Shown here in pieces: positions 25,934 through 35,931 of a stretch of 64,000 bases of DNA (position 1 is the first letter of the stretch; the number at the start of each line of letters is the position of its first letter). The DNA lies in assembly GCA_010405405.1 (NCBI GenBank), contig MU004233.1:2637882-2701881 (forward strand). The letters are read 5' to 3'. The notes under the pieces are model-generated. The model was not told where the DNA came from, did no database searches, and worked only from the letters and a program-made list of their open reading frames with translations. The stretch is from Microthyrium microscopicum (taxonomy: Eukaryota > Ascomycota > Dothideomycetes > Microthyriales > Microthyriaceae). A program made the position numbers and the translations under genes.

Positions 25934-26447
25934 ATGGTAAGTTTTCAGACACTCCTACTCTGTATGCATATGCTAACTATAGAACAGCCTCTACTTTGGA
26001 ACAACAACTTTCCCGACATCCAGCTCGTCAAGGTATCTTGTCCATACAAATGCCAACAATCTCAACCTAATTCCCTCTCACAGAAAGCCCTCGAATCCTT
26101 CTATGGCATCGGCCCCGTCGTCTGCCGCACGATAATGGCACGTCATTTCATAAACCCTGGTGCAACGATGGGCTCCCTGGGCGCACCCAAAGTGCTGGAG
26201 CTTACCACTACCCTAATGGGCATGAAGATCGAGAATGATAAGAGAGGGGAGGTACGCGACAACATTAAGCGGCTGCGAGATATATCGAGCTATAGAGGAA
26301 GAAGACATGCCATGGGTTTGCCTGTTCGGGGCCAGAATACAAAATCACAGGTAAGGATATTGAAAACATCTGTGGCAATGCATTTTACTGACTGGTTGTT
26401 AGATCCAAACTGCTCGGAGACTAAACAAGATAAATCGCGCTGGTTAA
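25934..26447 (+). CDS. SWS2: Mitochondrial small-subunit ribosomal protein S13 (uS13m, SWS2)
   Basis: Exons 25934-25936, 25988-26032, 26084-26350 and 26403-26447; 119 residues. Protein reads MPLLWNNNFPDIQLVK, then K-A-L-E-S-F-Y-G-I-G-P, N-I-K-R-L-R-D, S-Y-R-G-R-R-H, G-L-P-V-R-G-Q-N-T, ending A-R-R-L-N-K-I-N-R-A-G, all hallmarks of uS13. It sits in the head of the mitoribosomal small subunit and contacts tRNA and the large subunit. The first coding exon is just the ATG. Introns 1 and 2 are each 51 nt and contain no in-frame stop, so unspliced RNA stays open through both. Intron 3 is 52 nt and removal is required to reach the conserved C-terminus. The first acceptor choice (CAG/CCT) is the one that gives the family N-terminus. 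Confidence 0.9.
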
Positions 26448-27079
26448 TCGATACCCCATACTGTGTATATAATAGGCGCTCTGGGACTGTTCACTATACA
26501 GTGGTGTATGATATGTAGCTCCATGTATCACGAATTATGGACTTTTTTAGAGACCAGAGCAAGTTCCAAATAATGCAAGAGAAGAGGCGATACAGTGTGA
26601 TTCTTAGCTATCAGCTAAGTCTTGGGGCACTATTCTCATCCTGGATTCGTTTACATTGAAGACTTCAGGCTACGTGCTTTTGATAGGACCTCCTTCAACA
26701 ATCCTTAGAAGTATCAAGCCTGAAGGAATCACGAAGGTGTTGCCAGACCTTATACGCATATCGCGAAGCAGCACCAGCTGCAGGTGTGCCACAGTCCCAC
26801 AAAACCAGCCTTACGCTCGGGAAAAAAAGGCTTCAGCAACAATGTCTGCCTTTACAAGAACACACATTCAGGCTCTATACTCCATCCCAGCCCAAAGACA
26901 ACACTTGTGGACACTGCAAGTGCAATCATTTCAGTTTCAATCGTTATTAAACTGAGTGCCCATTCTGATGGGCGGTTTGTCGCCCGAATACTTCGACATA
27001 CCAAATCCACAACATCCGCAGCGAAATGGACCCTCCGCGATCACTGCCTTACAGCTGAGAGACGTTGCAAAGTCCTTGA
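26448..27079. other. Intergenic, no gene seen
   Basis: Between the S13 gene and the HET remnant. Open frames here lack family features and start codons in sensible places. It may contain further decayed parts of the HET gene that I cannot recognise. Confidence 0.5.
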
Positions 27080-27460
27080 CATATCAAACTCCCACGCGTT
27101 CCAGAAACACCACTATCCTCTGTCCCACAAGCCTTTCACTCGCCCTGGGAGCCGAGCGATCCAGAAGGCTATGGGCTTGTAAATGTGTCTCTGGAAACCC
27201 GTGATAATCTTTATCAAGCTGTCTCTTACTCCTGGGGCGACAACACCCAAGATCATATAATAAAGCTGATTGGTCAACGCTCCTTGGCAATCACTGAAAC
27301 ATTGGCTATCGCATATCCATATTTGAACCAGTTTTGTTCCACTAGCTACCCGTGGATCGACCAAATCTGCATCGGTCAGTCGAATATCAAAGAGCTTGGG
27401 TAGCAAGTTTCTCCTATAGGGGAAATATCCAGCAGTGTCTCAGAGGTCCTGAAATGACTG
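27080..27460 (+). pseudogene. Remnant of a HET-domain (heterokaryon incompatibility) gene
   Basis: Translation of this stretch contains the opening HET motif Y-Q-A-V-S-Y-S-W-G-D, a following L-A-I-T-E-T-L block and the second core motif Y-P-W-I-D-Q-I-C-I-G-Q. These are the first third of a HET domain (normally W-I-D-A-I-C-I-N-Q). The rest of the domain and the long C-terminal region usual for the family are missing or unrecognisable, so it looks like a short broken fossil with a few interruptions. Intact family members trigger non-self recognition cell death in filamentous ascomycetes. Confidence 0.7.
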
Positions 27461-27624
27461 GCGGAGTGAAAGAAGGACATTCTGAACTGATATCCATTTT
27501 AGCACACAGCAAGTACTTATTAGAGAGTCATATCGAAGTAGCTACGTAGGTAGGCAAGCCAGAGAACGACAATACTGTTCACATCTCGAACTAGGCACGA
27601 TTGAATTCAATGTATTTTATTCTA

Positions 27625-29122
27625 TCATACGACATCGCCAACCTCGGTGTGAGAGGTTATCTTGTTCTTGAATTTAGTGAGCACTCCACGCCAGGCACTC
27701 ATGGAGCACTCATTATAGCCGTATATTAAAGCATCGCAAAGGCCTTGGACCACAATGCAACCCTAGAGAGGAGATTAGCACAGTGCGTTGATGGAGTCAC
27801 ATATTCGGGACCCACTTTGTCGACAGTTGCTAGAGCAGTTGGTGCTGGCTTGCCAGTAGTACTTTGATAGATTCTGATCGCGGTGGGAATCGACCAGATC
27901 AGCTACAGACTATTAGTTCGCATTCGAGAGTGACAGTATTAGGCAATCCTCGATTTCTGTTGAAGCAGCAGAAAATACTTTCCATCAGGGTGACAAGCAC
28001 TTTACTTCAAATTAGGGAGAGAATATTCAACTTACCATGTAGATCAAGGGGTAAGTCATCATCTGATATGCAATCTAGAAACACCACATTAGCCTCATCG
28101 CGTATTCTCACTTTATATGTCGTACCTTTTTTAGTGTAGGTGGCATCGAAGCACCTGAACTCGTACGTGTACTTTGCCGTGTCGGCCACTTTTCAGAGGT
28201 TGAAAGCATAGCTCTATCTGTAGACACGCTTCCACTGCGCCAACTTCCTGAATTCTCTGGTTTGTCGAGGTAGTGCTCATTCAAGAAATGTATTGAACTT
28301 CGTCGGTGAGTAGTGTATAGGAGGGCGAAAAGCCGAGCGTATACGACAAGGATGGAGAGAATTATCACCCATCTTGGGACGAAGTTGACCAAGAGACGTG
28401 TTCGATCGCTTGGAAACCAGCACCCTAAATCTGTTAGATCTCTTCATAAGGTTCGGAAAAATAGTGACTTACAAGCGCCGATGTTATCATAAGCTCGTAG
28501 GCCGAGACCGATTGCTGCCCATATGCAAGAGACCACTGGCGGTATGGCGAATACTAAAATGCGATGTTGCTGGACCCATTTTGAAGCTGTTCGATGGTCC
28601 ATTACTAGGAAGTAGGTGCATACTGCTATGCTAAGGACCCAATAGTCCGCTATCATATAAGTTAGACTTAGCGAGATCAACATGTAGGTGAAGGCTTACT
28701 TTGTATCACAAACCACTGGACGAGAAACCCGTTTGCTAGGCAGAAGTTCCTCATAGGATCCGATCCAATGGAATGACCTGACAATTCTGCTGCCGTAGAA
28801 GATATGAAGTTCAAGGCCATCAACAAGTCGCTTATGGCTAGTCCTCTGTTTTCAGTCAGTCTCGAGAAAGTGCAATGGGTTTGGAACAGCCACGCACAGG
28901 ATCAACTGATGGCGAAAGGTGCGCGCCTGCTTGAAGATCTACAATGATGTTAGCTTGCGCTCTCAGTTCATTGTCGAGTTACCCTACCGCATAACCAAAT
29001 ACTATCCACAAGGCACCAATAGCTGAGGATATAGCAATGCACAAGATGACGATGTTTTGCGCATGTAGTTCAGGAGGCGTTCCTACAGCGGCAAGCGCCT
29101 TGTTATCTCTATTGTACAGCAT
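27625..29122 (-). CDS. cAMP-receptor-like (Dicty_CAR/Git3-type) G-protein-coupled receptor
   Basis: Eight minus-strand exons: 28988-29122, 28898-28938, 28700-28845, 28473-28649, 28126-28424, 28036-28074, 27816-27902 and 27625-27762, all joining in frame to 353 residues. Seven hydrophobic segments can be placed: TM1 (I-V-I-L-C-I-A-I), TM2 (A-I-S-D-L-L-M-A-L-N-F), TM3 (T-D-Y-W-V-L-S-I-A-V), TM4 (I-P-P-V-V-S-C-I-W-A-A), TM5 (F-V-P-R-W-V-I-I-L-S), TM6 (Y-P-L-I-Y-M-L-I-W) and TM7 (G-C-I-V-V-Q-G-L-C-D-A). The A-W-C-W then R-L-L-V-N-F-V-P-R-W region matches fungal cAMP-receptor-like GPCRs. Expected at the plasma membrane signalling through a heterotrimeric G protein; ligand unknown. Introns are 48-53 nt except one of 133 nt. 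Start chosen as the first ATG before TM1; N-terminus is short (about 20 residues). Confidence 0.85.
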
Positions 29123-30066
29123 CTTTGATCGAGGAATGCGAAGTATAGCAGGCTTGTGGTGAATGCTGCTCGAAGATGCAGCCTATATGGAAGCCATTCT
29201 CAAATGTTGGTTGTTGACAGAGCAAAGCGAGCCGCTGTACGATTGAGGCTGAATGTGTGAATATGTACAATCAAATGCACGAGACTGCCGCTTCTTCCGT
29301 TGTCGAATGAGCAAGTATATGGATTATATTAGAAGGTCGGCTTGGGTTCTTCATGGAATGTCGACTTGGAAAAGCTGAGATAGGATTGACGTCGCACAGA
29401 GCGAGATTCCAAGCGAGAAAAAGGCAGGATGCAGAGAGAAGAGGACCGATAACAGATATTTGCGGTTTCACGGTTTCACGGCTTGAAGCTTAAGCATCCC
29501 TAACAAAGCAAAGATAACAATAATCCCACTGCTGGATCTCGAAGCTCCACGCTCGACCTTATCTTGCGCCGGGTATAATGTTAGCTGCATGATGTGCGTT
29601 GCCAACCCCGGAAAAAGATCAACAAAAACCTTTCAGTTATTTTGCTTCAAAACTACACGTACGTCAGAATCTTCTGTATGGCTTAACTTTTGTCTGTGAA
29701 TTAGGCGGCACTCGCATTACCTTTGCATAACTGCCAAACTACACACTGGATTGTGATCCCTCATACTCGAGTATTAGACTAAAAACAGGAACGTACCAGG
29801 GCAATTGATCCACCTGAAAACTTTACAGGTGATTGCTCCCATGTTTGTTTTCCATCCATCTCCAGGAAGTTAACTTCCCAGAACGTTGGGAGACACAGCT
29901 CCTAGATCCTTAAGGATGAGAACTTTTACAGCAGTCCATCACTAATAATAGGAACTACGTTACGTTAGAGCAAGCAGTTTTGCATGAAATTTCTGCAGCA
30001 AACCAACCAGGATATATTCCGTTTTATCTATATATACCTTTTAAACTCCTCCCTATCACAAGAAGA
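29123..30066. other. Intergenic, GPCR promoter region
   Basis: About 0.94 kb upstream of the GPCR and downstream of the PRA1 gene. A short imperfect tandem (GGTTTCACGGTTTCACGG) lies at 29463-29480. No coding feature seen. Confidence 0.55.
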
Positions 30067-31489
30067 TCAATATGGATATGGTGGGTTCCCAGGACTTCCA
30101 GGAGATGGCACTCCAGGCCAACTAGATGTTCGATGACCAACGTAAGTACCTCCTAATCGCCGGGGATTATACACCATCTGAGGCGAATATGCTTCACCCG
30201 GAGGCGAGTCTTCTTGTCGTTTTCGGCGGATCGATGCTCGCGAGGAGCTTGCCGTGGACACATTGGAGGAACTCTGTGTTGTTCCAGGAGCCATCATCCC
30301 GGAAAAAAACCCCTGTTGTGAGCGCCGACGTGTCCATGCCGGCTTGCTGTTGCGAGATGTTGGCTCAATGGGAGAAGACGTCTGCTGTTTTCGGCGTGGA
30401 CGGGTTATTCCCAGGGCATCGAGTTCGTAGTGGCTAAGACGAACATCACGGCCGTTGGCCTTTGCACGTTGGATTTTTGATTGAGCCTTTGCGGCGATTT
30501 CATCGGTATCTTCGGAGCTTCCTTCACTTGAGCTGGTGTCTTCTCCATCGTCGTCCTCGTCATCATAGTGCCGATATCGCGATACATCCAATTCGTCCTG
30601 ATAATAGAGTCGATCTGAGCTGTAGCGTTGGGTGCGACGTCGAAGCTCACGACTGCTTTGAAGATCCTCATCACTGTCCACTTCTGCTATGTCCTGAACT
30701 CGTGATGTATACTGGGTTTCTCCTGGTGATCTTCCTCTTCCAGCAGTGATGTATTCCCCTAAAAAGCAAAATGTTAGCCTCGATTCTGCTGTCTAATCAT
30801 AGCCTTCAGAAAATGGGGACAATGACAAGACCTTCGTGGGACTAATGAAAAGTCGACTTGCCTGGTTTGGCCATGAGCGCTGCATGCCCCATAATAGTAA
30901 AAGAACTAAATCCTAGCAGCCACATCACTGTAGCCAGGGGAGACGACATGAAGAAAACCGGTACAGCAATGATGACTAGAGTGCTATACAGTTGACTTGA
31001 TGTAGCCCACCACTCGCCAATAACCAAGTCTGCTCCGCCCAGCATACTAATTCCGTAAATACCCCCTATAATGAGGAGTATGAAGAATAGTAGCCAGAAG
31101 TTGTTGAGCAAGGCATATACGCCAAGCATGGCAACGATGATGGCATAGTTGGAGTAGAAGTATGGAATGTTATGAATCATTCGATCCTGGGCTTCGACAA
31201 AACTCATTGGTGGTGTCATCCGCTGAAAATCAAGGAACTCGTATGGCGATCGGATATTGCCGTATAGGGAACTTGTGCTGACAGAACCGAAACGCTCAGA
31301 AACACTGGAAGTAACCTCTCCATATTGCAATTTGAATAGCGTGTTGCCCAGTTCAGCGGGGAGACTGAATAATAGGCCACTTATATCCTGCGTCCTAGGT
31401 TCAGGCTGATTCGACATTTGGAGTTTTTTATTCTTTCTTTTCGTCAGACATTTTTTGATAGAGGCAAGTATTAGTGCCATGGTGTGCAT
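30067..31489 (-). CDS. PRA1-family (prenylated Rab acceptor, Yip3-like) protein with long C-terminal extension
   Basis: Minus-strand exons 30862-31489 and 30067-30758; up to 439 residues from the first ATG, though the Met of MSNQPEP (about 25 residues in) is an equally plausible start. Residues ~80-205 are a PRA1 domain: F-L-D-F-Q-R-M, F-V-E-A-Q-D-R-M, then paired hydrophobic hairpins ending G-H-A-A-L-M-A-K-P-G. PRA1 proteins bind prenylated Rabs and shape ER/Golgi membranes. The extra ~230-residue tail is first acidic (D-E-D-D-D-G-E-D), then Ser/Arg/Pro-rich and ends P-P-Y-P-Y; yeast Yip3 is about 176 residues. The 103-nt intron has a GC donor (CCAG/GCAAGT) and joins A-K-P-G to E-Y-I-T in phase 1. 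Retention would end the protein a few residues later at S-T-F-H. Confidence 0.82.
30759..30861 (-). other. GC-AG intron in the PRA1 gene
   Basis: Donor GCAAGT after CCAG; acceptor TTTTTAG. Splicing links the PRA1 domain to the C-terminal extension in frame; without it the protein stops shortly after the domain. Confidence 0.7.
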
Positions 31490-32339
31490 TGATAACTTGC
31501 TACGGGTCCAAGAACCACAACGGCGTATTCTGCAGATCGCCCATTTTATAGGGTGTGGAATTTCACGATGTTGAAATTGATGGTAGAAGATTACAACGTA
31601 CCGTGGTTGGAGACATCATCCGGCCCAGCTTCGTCTCTCAGCCTGAGTTTAGCTTCACCTACCCCAGGATACGATGAAAGGGGATTTTAAGAGCATTCAA
31701 AGAAGGTAATGTGGGCTCAAATGACTATAAACGAAAGAAAGTGCCGAAGAGCTCAAAGATGCAAGGCAAACCCAGTTGGGCCTCAAGAAATTGAGATGTA
31801 CGGTGAGTTGGCAAGCATGGACAAGGCGGTAAGGTCAGCGGGGTCGTGGAACTTAGGCTTGCCAGGCCATGAAGAGCTGTATGGCTGTACAGTGAACTTT
31901 TTCGTTGCCACACATGGACCAATGACAATTAGATGTAATAGAGCAGATATACTGTGATCAAGATACCTGAGCTCTAAGACTGCTGGATACTTGGTGGTTA
32001 GGGGAGCCGAAGCCGATACGGGACCACGAGTTGTGCAGGGGTTCGGCCCGCGTTTATCGGAAGCAGGGCACGGACTGGGGTCAAGCACGTGGAGATATCG
32101 TGGGACCAGGCTCGGATTCAACCTCGCGATTATTTTGAACTGCTCGATCAAAACAATTTCACGGCCTTCCAAGCACGCATAATCCATCCAATGGCAGCCT
32201 AACGCTGTCCCACAACACGAACCGGCCACTTACCAGAGCTTGAGGACGTACAATAACCAGAGATCCATATCCTGCGTCCTTCGCATACCAAGACTTCGCC
32301 CGCAAGCACCACGATCAACATCAGAAAGTCCATTTGTTT
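31490..32339. other. Intergenic, no gene seen
   Basis: PRA1 promoter side and 3' flank of the F-box-like gene. A minus-strand open frame of 148 codons (31783-32229) begins at GTG, not ATG, and has no domain I can name; I do not call it. Confidence 0.5.
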
Positions 32340-33512
32340 CTAAATTGTTCCAGGCTCCGTGAGCTCTAGGTCCTCCATGCGCGACATATGGCCCCATTCA
32401 CCAATTACCTCGCATTTTGCCTGAGTAGAGGGTGTAGAGGTCAACGAAATGTCCACCCGTACTTGTGGCAGGTGCTGGAAGCTTGCATATGTTTGGAACG
32501 TGTAGTCCCAGCAGTTCAGCTCCTCGGGATCGCAGTCAGTCCAATAGTTGATGGGTCGCTCGTGCATTCCAGTAGCAGGATTGTACTTCATTAAGCTTCC
32601 AACCCATTTGCGCGCAAGCCATTTGCGTACCAGGCGCATGCGATGTTGATGCAGAGTAAATGTTAGTGGTAAATGGAACTTCGCATCAGGATGGACGGTG
32701 TGGCTGTTCTTTGCATCAGAAGTTGTGCTCAGCGCTTGATTGTTGTTGCCACGGACAGCTTCCATTAGTTTGTGTGGTCGAGGACCTAGCCAAGCCTGGT
32801 AATTGCCCGGAGAGCTACTTCTCGGGGTATTCCATGAGCTGTACAGATAAGAGTCCTTCAAGTTCAAGGGATTGCGTCCGTTGGGGGGAAGTTGGAAGGA
32901 GTATCGCAAGTGCTTCAGTGGTGGCTGTCGCTTCCGAAAAGCGGTGACTGTGGCGCGCCAACAATTACTGATGGAATAATAATCGGAGTCTTTGTCCGTT
33001 TCAATCAATAGCCCGGGTTCTTCAGTCATGGCCACGATACAGGTTACTGACGTAACTCCGGGAAATTTCTCGGGTAGCTTTTTCCATTCCTGCTCTTGGG
33101 GAACATGATCAAGTTCAGCAACGAAGGCTTTCGCGAGCGTCCAACTATCGAAGACAAGATGGGTGATGTGGCATAACGAGCTGCTCTCCAGAGCCTTGGG
33201 TATTCGGCTCAAAGTCTTTCTATCAAAATAGTCGTGGATCGACGGTTCGAGCCAGCGAGTAGACAATAGAAAACTATTCTCACTGTATAAAATTTGTTTT
33301 GCTTCTTCATGATACCATCGGCAGGTGGCTAGGATCTCGGGATGCATTGTACGGGAGGAGCCTCCTTTTGGCCTATGCGAAGCGTGAGGGTACCAGCTTA
33401 CATCGGTGCTGGGGCCCACGCAATGTGGTAGCTCGGAAGAAGAAATCAAAAGCTCTCGGAATATCATGAGTCGTATCTCAGTAGGTAGGCCTTCCAAGGT
33501 GGCATTGGACAT
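32340..33512 (-). CDS. F-box-like / 2EXR-type domain protein
   Basis: Single-exon gene, 390 residues, ATG start. The N-terminus L-E-G-L-P-T-E-I-R-L-M-I-F-R-E-L-L is the F-box-like helix seen in many expanded fungal families, followed at about residue 60 by H-P-E-I-L-A-T-C-R-W-Y-H-E-E-A, which such proteins use as the second helix. The rest has no nameable repeat. By family the F-box end would dock to Skp1 in an SCF ubiquitin ligase, but for this fungal class that is rarely tested. It is intronless and lies in the accessory-looking part of the window. Confidence 0.75.
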   Translation of the reverse strand: MSNATLEGLPTEIRLMIFRELLISSSELPHCVGPSTDVSWYPHASHRPKGGSSRTMHPEILATCRWYHEEAKQILYSENSFLLSTRWLEPSIHDYFDRKTLSRIPKALESSSLCHITHLVFDSWTLAKAFVAELDHVPQEQEWKKLPEKFPGVTSVTCIVAMTEEPGLLIETDKDSDYYSISNCWRATVTAFRKRQPPLKHLRYSFQLPPNGRNPLNLKDSYLYSSWNTPRSSSPGNYQAWLGPRPHKLMEAVRGNNNQALSTTSDAKNSHTVHPDAKFHLPLTFTLHQHRMRLVRKWLARKWVGSLMKYNPATGMHERPINYWTDCDPEELNCWDYTFQTYASFQHLPQVRVDISLTSTPSTQAKCEVIGEWGHMSRMEDLELTEPGTI

Positions 33513-34684
33513 CTTCTTGGTAGTACAATGTTGTAATGCAGCTTGGTAAAGTCCAGTAGTGGCTTTGATTTGGAGCCGCGTTGCTTGGGATTAAGGAGTA
33601 AATGGAATGCGGAAAAGAGGCACCAAGTCGTGGATGATGGATTATATGACCTGCGGTCTGTCTTTGGTAGTCGCTGCGAACCGCGCCTGCGGCAAATTCC
33701 AGGTCAATGTCACTTGATAATCAGTGAACGTCTAGTGAAAGCGCAGCGAATAAAGAAAGTTTGAGGTGAAAAGTAGAGGTACTTTTGTAGGAACTCCAGC
33801 TAACAAGTGGAGGTGGAGGAGCAGTCGAGGCATCGCTCGGAAGTTAGAAATGAGGTGGAGTTTCGAGGTTGTTCAGCAGCGCGTTAGGTTGGGATAGTGC
33901 TAGGCGGTGTTCTCGAGGCTATCAGATGGTCCAACACTTCCATCAATTGACTGTGTTGTTGTAAGCATCTTGATATAGTCCAGCTTGACCTGGCTTACAC
34001 CTGCCTAGATGTACCCATTACTATTGCTATAGCCTACAACACGATGATTGCATCAAAACTTTTGTCAAGACTCGGCATCAAAAAAGGTGTTGTTACACGA
34101 CAGTGCCGCTGGTGGTTGACTAAAAGCATACCCGTAGGCATGCCTACCGGGCAGTTGCTAGACCCACGGCTCGTCGTAAGGAAGATTGCACTACACGGTA
34201 ATCGGATGCGTCTGGGAGTCTTATCCAAGAAAGAGGGCCATAGAATATATCGCAGAAACAGTGAAATGCAATCCTTTAAAAGGTTGCAACGTGATAACGT
34301 ACACTTGGTACTCTACATCCCACGTCTTGAAGCTGGGGTTCAGGCCGCAGCCATGACAATTGACAAGACAAGGCTTCATCATTGAAAGTATTTGAATCTT
34401 TTGAAAAGACAAGAATAGGTCAAGTGCTTTGACTCTTTGAACAAACGATACATGACGCAAGGACGCGTCAAAGTAGCGCGGTCGCGCGATTGCTGATAAG
34501 ACTCCAGTAAAATGGTGAAAAAGCGCCACAACTTCACATCAAGCGCTATCGTCGGCCATTGCCGCCAAAAGTCGGACCTACAAGACTTTTTCCTATCCCT
34601 TGTGTTACAAATTTTTCTCCCGCTCCAAGAAGGTATAAAACGCGTGTGGACGGATTTCTCTGGTTGCTCAAAATTTGAAGATTA
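33513..34684. other. Intergenic, no gene seen
   Basis: 1.2 kb between two divergent genes. Contains a TATA element near its right end (34634-34640). Open frames at 34.0-34.5 kb are overlapping on both strands and lack features. Confidence 0.55.
34634..34640 (+). promoter_or_regulatory. TATA box of the DUF1275 gene
   Basis: TATAAAA about 45 bp before the ATG at 34685, a typical spacing for a short 5' UTR. Confidence 0.5.
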
Positions 34685-35518
34685 ATGGATTCGTCGGACG
34701 AAAATAATGTTGAAAAGGCCTCGCCAAAGCGCGCTGTTCCTTTCCTCAAGCAAATGTCAATCCTCATTTGACTTCGGTGCCGATTCTGTCGTGTTGCTTT
34801 ACTTCTGGATTGGTGGACTCTAGCGTATTCAATGCCTGGAGTGTCTTCGCGTCTATGCAAACAGGTCAGCATAAATTCAAGATATCTAAATGCTCTCTTA
34901 TTCACCTTATCAGGTAACACTATTATCCTTGCGCTGGGAGCATCCAATCAACCGGAAGGCCATCCAAACCAATGGCTAGAGGCCCTGATAGCTATACTTT
35001 CCTTCTTTATCGGTGCATTTTCCACCTCTCGCATAAGCAACCTGCTCGGCCCTTTACGACGGTCCACTTTGGGTCTCTCCTTCTTCGTCCAAGGCGCGTT
35101 GATTGCCATCGCGGCGGCTCTTGTTCAAGCGGAGATCGTCCCAGGTCTTCATCCGGATTCCACAGAGGATTTTCTGCAGCTGGTCCCACTTGCTATGCTT
35201 AGCTTTCAAGCAGGCGCACAGTGCATTGCTGCGCGGCATTTGGGTTTCAACGAGATCCCAACAACAGTGCTGACTTCTGTCTACTGTGATCTTGGAAATG
35301 ACCCAGAGCTCTTTGTGCCGCTTCAACAGAATTGGAAACGAAATCGACGGTTTATTGCGGTAGTTCTACTTCTCTTGGGAGCAATTATCGGTGGCTGGCT
35401 AAGTCGGACCAACGAAGGCATGGCTGCTGGGTTGTGGATGGCTTCTGCTATCAAGCTTATCATCAGCGTTGCATGGTTCGTCTGGCGAAAGGATGGCAAC
35501 CAGAAACCTGCGACTTGA
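34685..35518 (+). CDS. DUF1275 (YoaK-like) membrane protein, N-terminal frame does not join
   Basis: The body is clear: exon ending 34864 (V-P-I-L-S-C-C-F-T-S-G-L-V-D-S ... F-A-S-M-Q-T) and, after a 49-nt intron with donor GTCAGC, exon 34914-35518 (G-N-T-I-I-L-A-L-G-A ... K-P-A-T). S-G-x-V-D and M-Q-T-G-N are DUF1275 hallmarks, with about six membrane segments; function unknown. The only good ATG (34685, 45 bp after a TATA box) opens MDSSDENNVEKASPKRAVPF, which looks like a normal cytosolic N-terminus, but that frame closes at 34769 while the conserved body reads in another frame that has no upstream ATG. No intron of reasonable size bridges them. Either the gene carries a frameshift, or there is a sequence error, or translation starts elsewhere. 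Confidence 0.7.
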
Positions 35519-35931
35519 AGCGGTAACACCCTCACAATTGCATTCTCGCTCGGGAGAATAGACGTGGCAGACTTTGACGTGTGCTGTCCCTCATGGAAAA
35601 GGTCAGCCTTCGTACTTGATTTGATATTTCCATTTTCTAACGGTTTGCAGATATAGATTTGATTTTTCGATATACCCTTTAGACCTTAGACTGCGAAGGT
35701 TCTAATACAACTGTGCTTCTAGACCACATACCAAGTGTCAGATTCAATCGCCGAGGTCATATCCGCAAGCCTTTGAACTCCAGTGGAGAAAGGTCTTACC
35801 ATGCGTAGCACCCGATCCAATTTTTAAATGCTACCGTCGGAACAAAATGATCCGGCTTCTAGCATGGTACAGTATTGTCTAGACCAAAGTTGGTGTAGTA
35901 TCAGAAATCGTTGATTATTGTAAAGAACCCA
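35519..35931. other. Short convergent intergenic region
   Basis: 3' flanks of the DUF1275 gene (plus) and the large secreted protein gene (minus). Nothing seen beyond presumed terminators. Confidence 0.6.

Noticed and set aside
26656-27182. Overlapping frames upstream of the HET remnant
   Set aside because: No recognisable HET or other domain motifs; could not be tied to the remnant.
29271-29471. Short minus-strand frame resembling a secreted peptide
   Set aside because: Starts at GTG, lies in the GPCR upstream region, and ends without features; probably chance.
31783-32229. 148-codon minus-strand open frame
   Set aside because: Begins at GTG rather than ATG, no domain, no supporting splice or codon pattern.
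34640-34645. Other ACGCGT boxes in the window (for example before the DUF1275 gene)
   Set aside because: The 6-mer is expected many times by chance in 64 kb and these copies are not near replication or repair genes.
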